From DATKUK01 sp035530655 (lineage in GTDB: Bacteria > Planctomycetota > Phycisphaerae > UBA1845 > DATKUK01): 64,000 nt of DNA. The translations under genes and the position numbers were made by a program. The notes beneath the pieces were generated by a model. It did no database searches and was not told the DNA's origin. It was given only the letters and a program-made list of their open reading frames with translations. Positions 1-8,222 of this stretch are shown in pieces (the first letter of the stretch is position 1; each line of letters starts with the position of its first letter). The stretch is taken from positions 62,001-126,000 of the forward strand of contig DATKUK010000102.1 in NCBI GenBank assembly GCA_035530655.1. The letters run 5' to 3'.

Positions 1-1
1 C

Positions 2-295
2 CGCGTCGAGGTGCCCATCCCTGCCGACGAGGCGCCGGCTGTGTGGGGCGCGACGCGTTTGCTCTTGCAGCATCCCGATGGTCAGACCGTGACAGTCTAT
101 CCGGCGCAGGGTCAGAGCGAGGGGTTCGCCGTTAACGGTCCCGGTGACGACGACTGCTATCTGGTGACGTACCACCCGCGTTACGAGCAATTGAGCGCCG
201 TAGGTGCCACCGAAGCGGTCGTGTCCGGTCGCGACCCGAACGGTCGCCTGCGAACGTGGCAAGGACAGGTGTCAGGGCCGCCAGGCCGTCAATAG
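2..295 (+). CDS. C-terminal fragment of a hypothetical protein (enters from upstream)
   Basis: The frame is open from the first bases of the window to a TAG at 293-295, so this is the 3' end of a gene that begins outside. A GTG at 11 could serve as a start, but the frame stays open upstream of it and no Shine-Dalgarno site is visible. The roughly 97 visible residues are soluble and mixed in composition, with no motif I recognise. It ends 11 bp before the hisS start, so it may be co-transcribed with hisS. No function is assigned. Confidence 0.55.
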   Translation, partial: RVEVPIPADEAPAVWGATRLLLQHPDGQTVTVYPAQGQSEGFAVNGPGDDDCYLVTYHPRYEQLSAVGATEAVVSGRDPNGRLRTWQGQVSGPPGRQ

Positions 296-306
296 GTGCG
301 CTGGCC

Positions 307-1611
307 ATGAAGATTGGTTCGTACAGAGGCACACGCGACTTCTACCCCGAGGAAATGGCCGTCCGCAACTGGCTCGTGGACGTGTGGCGGCGAGTGTCGT
401 TGCGGCATGGGTTCGTCGAATATGATGGCCCGACCCTTGAAATGCTTGAACTCTACACGGCCAAGAGCGGGCAGGAAATCGTCGATCAGTTGTTCAACCT
501 CACCGACCGCGGCGGCCGCGCCCTGGCGCTTCGGCCGGAGATCACACCCACGCTTGCCCGCATGATCAACGCCCGGGCCAGCTCGCTTCCCAGGCCCATC
601 AAGTGGTTCAGCGTGCCTCGCTGCTATCGAGCCGAACGCCCCCAACGCGGGCGACTTCGCGAGTTCTTCCAGTGGAATCTCGACGTCGTCGGCACCGACG
701 ATCCGCTGGCCGACGTCGAGTGCATTCTGGCCAGCATCGACTGCCTTCGCGAACTGGGCCTGACGGCCGAGGACGTCGTGGTCAAGATCAGCGACCGTCG
801 CCTGGTCGGGGCCATATTCGAACAGCTCGGCTTGTCCGCCGACAAGCACGAAGCCGCGTTTGCGGCGGTCGACAAGTCCACGCGGCTGCCGCCCGAGGCG
901 CTGGCTGAACTCTGGGCCGGGTCGGTCGGTTCGGCTGTGCCCTTTGCCGACCTCGAGCCGCTGCTGGCGATCCAGTCGCGGGATGCCCTCCAGCAATCCG
1001 ACTGGCCGCTTCTGTCGGCGCCCGCCGTGGTCGGCCACGTGGCGGCGGTCGACCGGCTGTTCGAGCTGCTCACTGCGTGCGGCGTGGGCGACTACTGCGA
1101 CTTCGACGCCCGCATCGTTCGCGGCTTCGCTTACTACACCGGTCCGGTGTACGAGGCGTTCGATCGCCGTCAGAGCCTGCGGGCCGTCCTGGGCGGCGGG
1201 CGCTACGACGACCTGCTGTCGGTCCTGGGCGGGCCGAAAATGTCCGGCACGGGCATGGGTATGGGCGACGTGGTCATTCTCGAACTGCTTGGCGAACTGG
1301 GCCGCGTGCCCCGGCTCGACCGCAAGATCGACCTGTTCCTCGTCGACGCCGATCGGGAGCTTTTCGACCAGGTGTTGCAGGCGGCTTCGCAACTTCGCCG
1401 CCAGGGCTTCGCGTGCGAGTTCAGCTATAAGCGTCAGGGGGTGGGCAAGCAGCTTTCGGCCGCGGCGGCGATGGGGGCGAAGCGATGTGTCATCTTCGGC
1501 GACGAAACGCGCAGCGGCGGCGCCGTGACCGTCAAAGACATGGCTACCCAGAAACAGAAACAGATTGCTCTATCTGATGTGATGCGAGATCCGATGCAGC
1601 CGGTCGAGTAA
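307..1611 (+). CDS. hisS: Histidyl-tRNA synthetase (434 aa)
   Basis: Class II aminoacyl-tRNA synthetase that charges tRNA-His with histidine in the cytosol. The N-terminus GTRDFYPEEM is typical of the family. Motif 2 appears as RAERPQRGRLREFFQ, and the histidine-binding segment as RGFAYYTGPVYEAF followed by GGGRYDDLL. The C-terminal anticodon-binding domain ends with the usual G-x-V-x-V-K-D-M pattern. The frame is open back to a GTG at 256, but family alignment favours the ATG at 307 with AGGTG just upstream. Length is normal for HisS, and the intact motifs argue against the catalytically dead paralogue HisZ. It is followed after 14 bp by the HYExAFE gene, suggesting an operon. Confidence 0.95.
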   Translation: MKIGSYRGTRDFYPEEMAVRNWLVDVWRRVSLRHGFVEYDGPTLEMLELYTAKSGQEIVDQLFNLTDRGGRALALRPEITPTLARMINARASSLPRPIKWFSVPRCYRAERPQRGRLREFFQWNLDVVGTDDPLADVECILASIDCLRELGLTAEDVVVKISDRRLVGAIFEQLGLSADKHEAAFAAVDKSTRLPPEALAELWAGSVGSAVPFADLEPLLAIQSRDALQQSDWPLLSAPAVVGHVAAVDRLFELLTACGVGDYCDFDARIVRGFAYYTGPVYEAFDRRQSLRAVLGGGRYDDLLSVLGGPKMSGTGMGMGDVVILELLGELGRVPRLDRKIDLFLVDADRELFDQVLQAASQLRRQGFACEFSYKRQGVGKQLSAAAAMGAKRCVIFGDETRSGGAVTVKDMATQKQKQIALSDVMRDPMQPVE

Positions 1612-1625
1612 CGCCTGGCCCGTCC

Positions 1626-2135
1626 ATGGTGCGACGCAACGTTCACTACGAAGCGGCATTTGAGAGCTACCTTCGCTCGGCCGGCGTGGCGCACCTGGCC
1701 ATCGATGAAACCCATCGGGCCGCCTTCGGCGTGGCGCGGATCAAGTCGTTCGACCTGCTGATCTACCCGCCCGACGGCAACAACCTGATCGTCGATATCA
1801 AGGGCCGTCAGTTCCCCTATCGCCGAGGTCGCACACGCCGCTATTGGGAGAACTGGGTCACACGAGAGGACCTCGACGACCTGAGGCAGTGGCAGGAGGT
1901 CTTCGGGGACGGGTTTACATCCGCCTTCGTGTTCGCCTACTGGCTGACCGAGCCGCAACCCGACGGCCCGATCGAGCCCGATTGTGTCTACCACGACGAG
2001 GTTTACGCGTTCCGGGTCTGCCCGCTGGCCGAGTACGAGGCCCATGCCCGCCCGCGGTCGCCCAAGTGGGCCACGCTCGCGGTGTCGGCGTCGACGTTTC
2101 GCCGGATCGCCCGCCCGGTGGCCACCCTTTGGTAG
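1626..2135 (+). CDS. HYExAFE family protein, nuclease-like fold suspected (169 aa)
   Basis: The N-terminus reads NVHYEAAFESYL, matching the signature that gives the HYExAFE family its name; I know this family mainly from planctomycetes. A central segment has Asp in KSFDLLIYP followed by VDIKGRQFP, a D-x(n)-D-x-K arrangement like the core of PD-(D/E)xK nucleases. The nuclease reading is inference from that pattern only; no substrate is known to me. The C-terminal part contains several aromatic residues and no membrane segment. It lies 14 bp after hisS on the same strand, so translation is probably coupled. Confidence 0.75.
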   Translation: MVRRNVHYEAAFESYLRSAGVAHLAIDETHRAAFGVARIKSFDLLIYPPDGNNLIVDIKGRQFPYRRGRTRRYWENWVTREDLDDLRQWQEVFGDGFTSAFVFAYWLTEPQPDGPIEPDCVYHDEVYAFRVCPLAEYEAHARPRSPKWATLAVSASTFRRIARPVATLW

Positions 2136-2163
2136 GGGGGTGGCAGGCGGCGTGGCCTGCTTC

Positions 2164-2169
2164 TATAAT
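2164..2169 (+). promoter_or_regulatory. Possible -10 element (TATAAT) before the small-protein genes
   Basis: A perfect TATAAT lies 28 bp after the HYExAFE stop. No good -35 is visible at 16-18 bp upstream (the best is TGGCAG). If used, transcription would start near 2176 and give the next small genes their own promoter. Confidence 0.35.
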
Positions 2170-2228
2170 CGCTGCCGATAGACGAGGTGACAGCCGTTTT
2201 CCGGCGATTGGCCGACAGGTGGATAGGT

Positions 2229-2450
2229 ATGGGTCGCAAGCTGGTTAAGCTGTTGAAGTGGTTTTTGCCGGTACTGTTGCTGGTGGCGCTGGCTGCGGTG
2301 CCGGCTCGCGCCGCCGCCCGTGACGCCCGCGAGGGCGTCAAGAAACTCGCGGTGAAGCGCCCGATCCCGCAGTGGGCGATGGCTTCCCTGTTTGCCGTCG
2401 GCTGTCTGGCGATCGCCTTCAAGAACAGCAAACGCACACATCTGGATTAG
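2229..2450 (+). CDS. Small membrane protein, unknown (73 aa)
   Basis: Two hydrophobic segments are visible: an N-terminal one (WFLPVLLLVALAAVPARA) that could be a signal peptide or anchor, and a second near residues 48-62. Between them is a basic stretch. I chose ATG 2229 because AGGTGG lies 6 bp upstream; a GTG at 2187 in the same frame would add 14 residues but has no well-spaced Shine-Dalgarno site. The protein ends with KNSKRTHLD. I do not recognise a family. It sits in a same-strand run from hisS to bioB. Confidence 0.6.
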   Translation: MGRKLVKLLKWFLPVLLLVALAAVPARAAARDAREGVKKLAVKRPIPQWAMASLFAVGCLAIAFKNSKRTHLD

Positions 2451-2508
2451 CCGCCGGATGATCGACAGGGCGGCGATCTGCGGTGTGCCTGCTGAGGGAG
2501 TGGCTTCC

Positions 2509-2832
2509 ATGCTGAGACGCACGTTATTTGTGTTGCTGCTGGGGGTAAACCTGGCTCTGGTGGCGGCCATGCTGCTTATCACGCCCGGGCCTCCGGCGGC
2601 GCATGCACAGGGCGTTGCCCAGGGCGGCAACTACATCATGGTCACGGGCAAGGTCATGGACGATTACGACGCGCTGTACCTGGTCGACCTGGGCACGCGG
2701 ACCTTACACGTACTGATGATCGACCCCACTCAGCGGCGGCTTCAATACCGCGGGTACCGCAGCCTGGTAGCCGACTTCCGCCGAGCCACCCCGCCGACCG
2801 CCGGCTCCGGCACAACCGGCGCAAGGCCGTAG
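2509..2832 (+). CDS. Small exported protein, paralogue A of a three-member family (107 aa)
   Basis: ATG 2509 has GAGGGAG 8 bp upstream. The N-terminus is a signal peptide or anchor (basic MLRRT, then a hydrophobic run to about residue 22, then AHAQG). The mature part has the pattern YIMVTG...ALYLVDLGTRTLHV...RLQYRGYRSLVADF. The same pattern recurs in the next gene and in the minus-strand gene at 23591-24025, so these are paralogues. The mature region looks like a short beta-rich fold reporting a value; function is unknown. The gene overlaps nothing and ends 10 bp before its neighbour. Confidence 0.72.
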   Translation: MLRRTLFVLLLGVNLALVAAMLLITPGPPAAHAQGVAQGGNYIMVTGKVMDDYDALYLVDLGTRTLHVLMIDPTQRRLQYRGYRSLVADFRRATPPTAGSGTTGARP

Positions 2833-2842
2833 GAGGATAAGC

Positions 2843-3139
2843 ATGGACAGTAGAAACCTTGCCCTGGCCGTCCTGACGGTGACCGCCGCCATCCTGTTCG
2901 TTGGTCTGGTGGTAGTCAGCACGTTGAGTCCGCAGCAGGCGATGGCCCTCGGGCAAATGGACCGAGCCGGCGACTACGTCGTCGCCACCGGCCAACTCCA
3001 GGATTCCACAGAGGTGGTCTATATCGCCGACGCGGCCGAGGGTCGGCTCAACGTCTACGTGTACGATATCAGTCGCCGACAACTGCAAGTGCTGGATGCC
3101 TTCGATTTGAAGTCGCAACTGCGGGGCCCCCGTCCGTAG
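2843..3139 (+). CDS. Small exported protein, paralogue B of a three-member family (98 aa)
   Basis: Starts 10 bp after paralogue A, with AGGAGGATA just upstream of the ATG. The N-terminal hydrophobic helix (ALAVLTVTAAILFVGLVVVS) is followed by YVVATGQLQDSTEVVYIADAAEGRLNV and RRQLQVLDAFDL. This matches the order of elements in paralogue A: a YIMVTG-like strand, then L/VYxxD, then a short sequence with RxLQ. Tandem position and similarity suggest duplication. Its role is unknown; it could be anchored in the cytoplasmic membrane facing the periplasm. Confidence 0.72.
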   Translation: MDSRNLALAVLTVTAAILFVGLVVVSTLSPQQAMALGQMDRAGDYVVATGQLQDSTEVVYIADAAEGRLNVYVYDISRRQLQVLDAFDLKSQLRGPRP

Positions 3140-3190
3140 GGGCCGCTCCTTGGTCGACGGACGGCGACTGCTCCAACCACTCTCTTGACC

Positions 3191-4180
3191 ATGAACCCAC
3201 AGATTGCCGAGATTGCGCAGACTCTGCTGGCCGGCGGTCGGATCGAGCGGCCGCAAGCGGAAGTCCTTACACGTGCGACCGGCACGGACGTCTACGATCT
3301 GCTCTATTGGGCCAACCGCATTCGTGTCGAGCGATGCGGCGAGGCGGTGAGCTTCTGCTCGATCGCGGCGCTGACGGTGGGGGGGTGCACCGAGGACTGT
3401 GCGTTCTGTGCCCAGTCGGCCCGGCACCGCGTCGATGCCCGCCGGCGGCAGGTTCTCGACGACGACGAGGTCCTTTCAGCCGCCGAGCAGGCTGTCAAAA
3501 ACGGCGCCGAGTCGTTCGGGCTGGTGACGTCCGGGTGTCGGCCGACGCGATCGTTGATCGAGCGCGTGACCGCACTGGCCGACAAACTGCGGCGTCGCGT
3601 AGGCATTCACCTGTGCGCCGCGCTGGGGACCATCGATGGTGAGCAGGCCCGCACTCTTCGCCAGGCGGGCATCGAGCGCTACAATCACAATCTCGAGACC
3701 TCGGCCCGCTTCTTTCCCAGCATCGTCACGACACACACCTACGCCGACCGTCTACAGACGGTGGCGGCCGTCGCCGGGGCGGGTCTGTCGATCTGTAGCG
3801 GCGGCATCTTTGGAGTGGGCGAGAACTGGGCGGATCGGCTCGACATGGCCTTTGCCCTGCGCGACTGTCGCCCCGACGTCGTGCCGCTCAACTTCCTGCA
3901 TCCGATCGCCGGAACGCCGCTGGCGCAGGCGGCGCCCCTGCCGCCCATGGAGATTCTTCAGATCATCGCCGTATTTCGTTTCATCTTCCCCTCCGCGAGG
4001 ATCAAAGTGGCCGGTGGCCGCGAGGCCAACCTTCGCGACCTCCAGAGCTGGATGTTTTTCGCCGGGGCCAGTTCGGCGCTGATCGGCAACTATCTCACAA
4101 CCGCGGGGCGACCGGCCGATGAGGATCAGCAGATGCTGCGCGACCTGGGCCTGATGGTGGAGCGGTCTCACACGCCTTAG
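3191..4180 (+). CDS. bioB: Biotin synthase (329 aa)
   Basis: Radical-SAM enzyme that inserts sulfur into dethiobiotin, the last step of biotin synthesis. The radical-SAM cluster motif is CTEDCAFCAQS (C-x3-C-x2-C). Further cysteines expected to bind the [2Fe-2S] sulfur donor are in HLCAALG and SICSGGIFG, and the arginine ligand is in KVAGGREANL. The C-terminus DQQMLRDLGL is characteristic. A TTG at 3185 is in frame, but ATG 3191 is the natural start. No other bio genes are in the window, so BioB stands alone at the end of the hisS-side gene run. Confidence 0.95.
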   Translation: MNPQIAEIAQTLLAGGRIERPQAEVLTRATGTDVYDLLYWANRIRVERCGEAVSFCSIAALTVGGCTEDCAFCAQSARHRVDARRRQVLDDDEVLSAAEQAVKNGAESFGLVTSGCRPTRSLIERVTALADKLRRRVGIHLCAALGTIDGEQARTLRQAGIERYNHNLETSARFFPSIVTTHTYADRLQTVAAVAGAGLSICSGGIFGVGENWADRLDMAFALRDCRPDVVPLNFLHPIAGTPLAQAAPLPPMEILQIIAVFRFIFPSARIKVAGGREANLRDLQSWMFFAGASSALIGNYLTTAGRPADEDQQMLRDLGLMVERSHTP

Positions 4181-4283
4181 GCGATCGACCCAGACGAGAC
4201 CAACGTTCTCGTGACTGGTGAGAATCGCCAGCCACCTTCTCCTTGAGCCCGAGGCACCGCGTCTCTGTGGTGCAATAAACAAT

Positions 4284-4315
4284 GGCGGCCAGGCTCATGG
4301 GCGAGCCCGACCGCC
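4284..4315. terminator. Possible stem-loop between convergent genes
   Basis: An outer stem GGCGG/CCGCC encloses a second stem GGCTC/GAGCC in the gap between the bioB end and the LTxxQ gene end. There is no T-run, so this is a weak terminator call that could act on either strand. Confidence 0.3.
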
Positions 4316-4351
4316 TCTGTGTTGCATTGCTGCAATGGTAAGTCGCTACGG

Positions 4352-5461
4352 CTACTCGTTCTCGACTGGTTCGGTCTCCACCTCGACCTCAGCCTCGGTC
4401 TCCGTCTGGGGCTGAGGAGCGGCCACGGGGCCGCGAGGCCCTCTCATTCCGCGTCCCCAGCCGCCCATGCCGCGACCCGCACCCATTTCCGTCAACTGCT
4501 TCTTCTGATTCTCGTCCAGCACGTTCATTACATCTTCGAGCAACTTCTCACCGCGCTGCCGACGGACCTGGCGATCACCTCGCTCGGTGTTCCGGTTGTC
4601 CTGGTCAGACCGCTCGAAGAGGGCGTCGATCTCAGTCTTCTGCTCCTGGCGAAGCTCCATGCGTTCGAGCATCCGCCGCAGGACCCGCGGATTTTGCAGC
4701 ATCATCAATCGCCGGTCGTCCGGCCGCCACTGCTCGAGCTGCTCGCGCTGCTCGGGGGTGAGCTTGGCGACGACGTCTTCATAGAGTTTCTTGTTCAGTT
4801 CGGCGTGCTTGTCAGGTGCCGCACCGCTCAACTCGCCCAGTTTGCCGCGATGTTCCCTGAACAGCTCGCGAATCTGGTCGCGCTGCGCGTCCTCCAGTTT
4901 GAGAGAGCTTACCGCTTGGCGCAAGACCGCCGGGTTCGTCAAATCGGGTGCGACCGATCTACCCGGACCCAGCAGATCGTCCCTTATCTCGCGGAACTTG
5001 ACTTTTTGCTCGCCATCCAACACGCCCTCGATCTGGTCGAGCATGGCCTGCCGTTCCTTCAGCATCGGGTCTTGCTTGGCAAGCTCGTCCATTTGCTTCT
5101 GGAGACCCTCAACTTTCTGGTTGTCGCCCTCTCGACGCGCGTCTTGCAGATCGCGGCGCAGGGTGCGCATCTTTTCGCGATGCTCGCGCAGCTTGGCTGC
5201 CTGCTCCCCGTCAGAAAACGCGGCCCGCATTTGTTGCTGATGACGGTCAACGATCTGCTGGACCTGATCGCGTTGGTCCGGCGTGAGAGTAAGCTCTCGC
5301 GTCAGGCGATCGACAAGCACATTGCGGCGCGGGCCCATCCGCCCACGGTCGGGCCGCCCGGCCTGATCTGGAACAACCTTCCGCTCACCCTCCTGCGCAA
5401 AACCGGCGAGCGCCAGCAGAAGCGTCGCCACCGTCGCAAGCCAGACATGTCTGTGAACCAT
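4352..5461 (-). CDS. Exported coiled-coil protein with LTxxQ motifs (369 aa)
   Basis: The N-terminus MVHRHVWLATVATLLLALAGFAQ is a signal peptide. The body is highly charged and helical, with repeats of the LTxxQ type (LTPDQRDQVQQI near residue 57; LTPEQREQLEQW near 240) as in Spy/CpxP-like periplasmic proteins. Long Gln/Glu/Lys/Arg stretches predict coiled coils. The C-terminus is Gly/Arg-rich and then very acidic with alternating Glu and Thr/Val. AAGGAG lies at good spacing before the ATG. The Spy-like chaperone role is inference; the protein is more than twice as long as Spy, and homologues of this size are common in planctomycetes without known function. Confidence 0.75.
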   Translation of the reverse strand: MVHRHVWLATVATLLLALAGFAQEGERKVVPDQAGRPDRGRMGPRRNVLVDRLTRELTLTPDQRDQVQQIVDRHQQQMRAAFSDGEQAAKLREHREKMRTLRRDLQDARREGDNQKVEGLQKQMDELAKQDPMLKERQAMLDQIEGVLDGEQKVKFREIRDDLLGPGRSVAPDLTNPAVLRQAVSSLKLEDAQRDQIRELFREHRGKLGELSGAAPDKHAELNKKLYEDVVAKLTPEQREQLEQWRPDDRRLMMLQNPRVLRRMLERMELRQEQKTEIDALFERSDQDNRNTERGDRQVRRQRGEKLLEDVMNVLDENQKKQLTEMGAGRGMGGWGRGMRGPRGPVAAPQPQTETEAEVEVETEPVENE

Positions 5462-5521
5462 CAGCTATTCTCCTTCTGTGTGCCGACCACCGGGTCGGTC
5501 GAAACATAGCCTAAAGGGCTC

Positions 5522-5527
5522 ATTATA
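5522..5527 (-). promoter_or_regulatory. Possible -10 element for the LTxxQ gene
   Basis: On the minus strand this reads TATAAT, about 60 bp before the ATG at 5461. The -35 position is poor (TGCACG at 17 bp), so this is a weak promoter call. Confidence 0.35.
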
Positions 5528-5661
5528 CCTACCCATCCTAACGCCGTGCATCCACCGCTATTGCATACCCGCGAGGAGTTGCTCGGTTGTGGGTGCCTTG
5601 CCGCACCGATAGAATCCGGCACACGGTAGGTAGCCGCGCCTTCGCCGCGCGATGGTGTTCG

Positions 5662-7137
5662 ATGCAACTGATTGTCATTGCTGCATTTGCCATTGTCCTG
5701 GCCATGCCTCCGGGGGGCTGGCCCGACGTGTGGGTCGAATCGCTGCCGCTTACACTGGTGCTGGTCGCGGCGCTCATGCTAGTGCCCGGCTTGCTGGCCG
5801 GGGCCGGGGCGGCGCTTGCCATCTCGCGTCTGAGGCGCGGCGGGTCAGACGGTCCGGCACACCGGCTGTACGGCGGCTTCTCGGCCGCAGCCCGGTTTGG
5901 GCTGCTGGCCGGGCTGGTCGTGACGCTGGTGGGCACCTCGTGGCACTACGTCGTCCGACACACCTTGGGCCTGGGCGCTGTGCCCCTGGTCGATGAGTTG
6001 GTTCTGTTGACCCCCTTCTTTGTGGGGGTCCTGCTTTGCTGGTTAGCAGCGTACCCGGCCGAGCGGGTCCTTCGGCTGCGCCCGGTGTCCGGCTCCCGAG
6101 GTGATGACGCCGGCAACGATGTGCCGCCGAGCCGCGACGCTTCGGGCGCGGCGGCGAGACCTTGGCCCCTCGCTGAGTACATGATGTTCAACATTCGCCA
6201 CCATCTGCTGCTGATGGCGGTGCCGATGGCGATCATCCTCCTTGCCAAGGACGTGGCCGAAAGCTACCGACGTGAGCTGGCAGATTGGACCGGCGCGCCC
6301 TGGGCGGCAGAGGCGTGTCTGGCCGCCACGGCCGGTGTCATGTTTCTGGTGGCACCGGTGATTATGCGCCGTATGTGGACGACGGTTCGTCTGGCGGATG
6401 GGCCTCTACGGCAGACGCTGGAGGATTTTTGCGGGCGTATCGGGCTTCGGTATCGGGAGATTCTGCTGTGGCGCACGGGGCGGATGGTGGTCAATGCCGC
6501 CGTCATGGGCTTGGTCTGGCCGGTGCGCTATGTCATGCTGTCCGATGGGCTGCTCGACGCCCTGGCGCCGCGAGAGGTCGAGGCCGTATTCGGTCACGAG
6601 GCCGGCCACGTCAAGCACCATCATCTTTTTTACTACGTGTTGTTTGCGGCCGCGGCCGCGATGGTCGCGTTCGGAGGATTCGAACTGGCGAGACGGTTCT
6701 GGACGCTGCCCATCTCGCCGAGCGAGCAGACGCTCTGGGCGTTGACCGTGATGCTGCCGATCTGGTTGGGGGGGTTCGGGTGGGTCTCACGGCGGTTCGA
6801 GCGGCAGGCGGACTGGTTCGCGGTTGACTGCCTGGCAAGCGAACTGGCCGACGGCAGCTCGGACCTGCCTGCGCGGCAGACCATGGCGGCTGAGTTGTAT
6901 GCAGCCACCTTGTACCGCATCGCCGCCCTTAACGGGATCGCGCCCGAGGCCCGGAGTTGGCGGCACTCGAGCATCGCCTCACGCATGGAGTTTGCTCGAT
7001 GGTGTGCGCGCGACGCGGTAGGGCGCCGACGGTTTGCCCACAGCATCTGGTGGGTCAAGCTTGTGCTCTTTGTGATCACGTTGGTCGGCGGCGTCACGGG
7101 GATGATCATGTACTGGCCATCGGCGTGGCGCCTGTGA
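5662..7137 (+). CDS. M48-family (HtpX/Ste24-like) membrane metalloprotease (491 aa)
   Basis: Polytopic membrane protein with a zinc-protease core. The motif GHEAGHVKHHH gives HExxH, and FERQADWFAVDCL supplies the third ligand Glu in the ExxxD context expected for M48. Several hydrophobic helices precede and follow the HExxH. It is longer than HtpX (about 290 aa), with extra N-terminal helices. The frame is open to a TTG at 5587, but ATG 5662 is followed at once by a membrane segment (MQLIVIAAFAIVLAM), so I prefer it. It probably degrades or clips membrane proteins; the substrate is unknown. It converges on hemC with a gap of 6 bp. Confidence 0.88.
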   Translation: MQLIVIAAFAIVLAMPPGGWPDVWVESLPLTLVLVAALMLVPGLLAGAGAALAISRLRRGGSDGPAHRLYGGFSAAARFGLLAGLVVTLVGTSWHYVVRHTLGLGAVPLVDELVLLTPFFVGVLLCWLAAYPAERVLRLRPVSGSRGDDAGNDVPPSRDASGAAARPWPLAEYMMFNIRHHLLLMAVPMAIILLAKDVAESYRRELADWTGAPWAAEACLAATAGVMFLVAPVIMRRMWTTVRLADGPLRQTLEDFCGRIGLRYREILLWRTGRMVVNAAVMGLVWPVRYVMLSDGLLDALAPREVEAVFGHEAGHVKHHHLFYYVLFAAAAAMVAFGGFELARRFWTLPISPSEQTLWALTVMLPIWLGGFGWVSRRFERQADWFAVDCLASELADGSSDLPARQTMAAELYAATLYRIAALNGIAPEARSWRHSSIASRMEFARWCARDAVGRRRFAHSIWWVKLVLFVITLVGGVTGMIMYWPSAWRL

Positions 7138-7143
7138 AGCGCA

Positions 7144-8055
7144 TCAGCACAGCGCCAGCAGTTCGGCGGCGCCCTGGCAATGCAACTGGGTCACCACCTG
7201 CTCAACAAGGTATTCCACCTGGTCGATCGGCGCTCGGTGGCTCGCACGACAGCAGCGGGATCCGTCCGGACTAAACATCGCGGCGGTCAGCGTCACATCG
7301 GCCGCACCGGCTCGGGCCAGTGCTCCCAGGGGTGCCCGGCAGCCCACACCGAGTCGAACCACCAGCAACCGTTCGGCCGCCAGCTCCAAAGCCGATGGCT
7401 CGTGCTGGATCGGGCGTAGCAGTTCGAGCAGGTCGTCGCGGTCGCGCCGACATTCCACCGCCAAAGCCGCCTGTCCCGGGGCGGGCAGGATGAGGTCGAT
7501 GGGGATGATCTGAGCGGCTTGCTCGGCAAGCCCCGCCCGTTGCAGGCCGGCGACGGCGAGCAGTGTGGCCTGACACTCGCCGGCTCGCACTTTCTTGATC
7601 CGCGTATCAATGTTCCCACGCAAGGGTACGATCCGCAGGTCGGGCCGAAGCGAAAGCAGTTGGGCCGAGCGGCGAAGGCTGCTGGTGCCCACCACCGCGT
7701 TGGTCGGCAGGGCCGGCAACTCGCCCGCAACGTCGCTGATCAGGGCGTCGTTCGGCGCCAGTCTCGGCGGCACGCATCCGATGCACAGTTCCGGCAGCTG
7801 GTCGACCGGAAGGTCCTTGGCCGAATGCACCGCCAGGTCGATCCGATCATCGACCAGCGCCTGGCTGAGTTCGGCTGTAAACGCCGACTTGCTGTCTGAC
7901 GGCGCCGGCAGCGTCTCCTGCCGGCGGTCTCCCTCGGTGACGATCTCTCGGAGCTCGACCTGAACGTCGGGGCGAACTCTCCTCAGCAACTCTGCGACCG
8001 CCTGCGTCTGAGCCATGGCGAGTGGGCTCCGTCGAGTGCCAATGCGTACTGTCAT
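7144..8055 (-). CDS. hemC: Hydroxymethylbilane synthase (porphobilinogen deaminase, 303 aa)
   Basis: Joins four porphobilinogens into hydroxymethylbilane in haem synthesis. N-terminal IGTRRSPLAMAQT is the usual RxSxLAxxQ signature. HSAKDLPV, GTSSLRRSAQL and RGNIDTRIKK bind substrate and cofactor, and the dipyrromethane attachment cysteine lies in GVGCRAPLGA. Length is normal. GGGGAGAA precedes the ATG. It is divergent from the metallophosphoesterase gene, with a TATAAC-like -10 in the gap. No other hem genes are in the window. Confidence 0.95.
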   Translation of the reverse strand: MTVRIGTRRSPLAMAQTQAVAELLRRVRPDVQVELREIVTEGDRRQETLPAPSDSKSAFTAELSQALVDDRIDLAVHSAKDLPVDQLPELCIGCVPPRLAPNDALISDVAGELPALPTNAVVGTSSLRRSAQLLSLRPDLRIVPLRGNIDTRIKKVRAGECQATLLAVAGLQRAGLAEQAAQIIPIDLILPAPGQAALAVECRRDRDDLLELLRPIQHEPSALELAAERLLVVRLGVGCRAPLGALARAGAADVTLTAAMFSPDGSRCCRASHRAPIDQVEYLVEQVVTQLHCQGAAELLALC

Positions 8056-8222
8056 GCCGTTCTCCCCTTGCAGGTGGGCCGCGCGTTATAGACGGCAACG
8101 TGCCCACCGCTAAGTCAAGCCGGCTCATACGCCCACGCCTGCTGCTTTCCCGCCATACCGGCGTCCCATACTATACCCGCCAGAGGGGACGTGCGCCGGC
8201 CGCAGCACAGACGAACGGGAGG

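Noticed and set aside
307..1611. HisZ (ATP phosphoribosyltransferase regulatory subunit) instead of HisS
   Set aside because: All HisS catalytic motifs and the anticodon-binding domain are present.
4319..5509. Plus-strand open frame opposite the LTxxQ gene
   Set aside because: Leu-rich mirror of a charged coiled-coil gene; the minus frame has a signal peptide, Shine-Dalgarno site and LTxxQ motifs.
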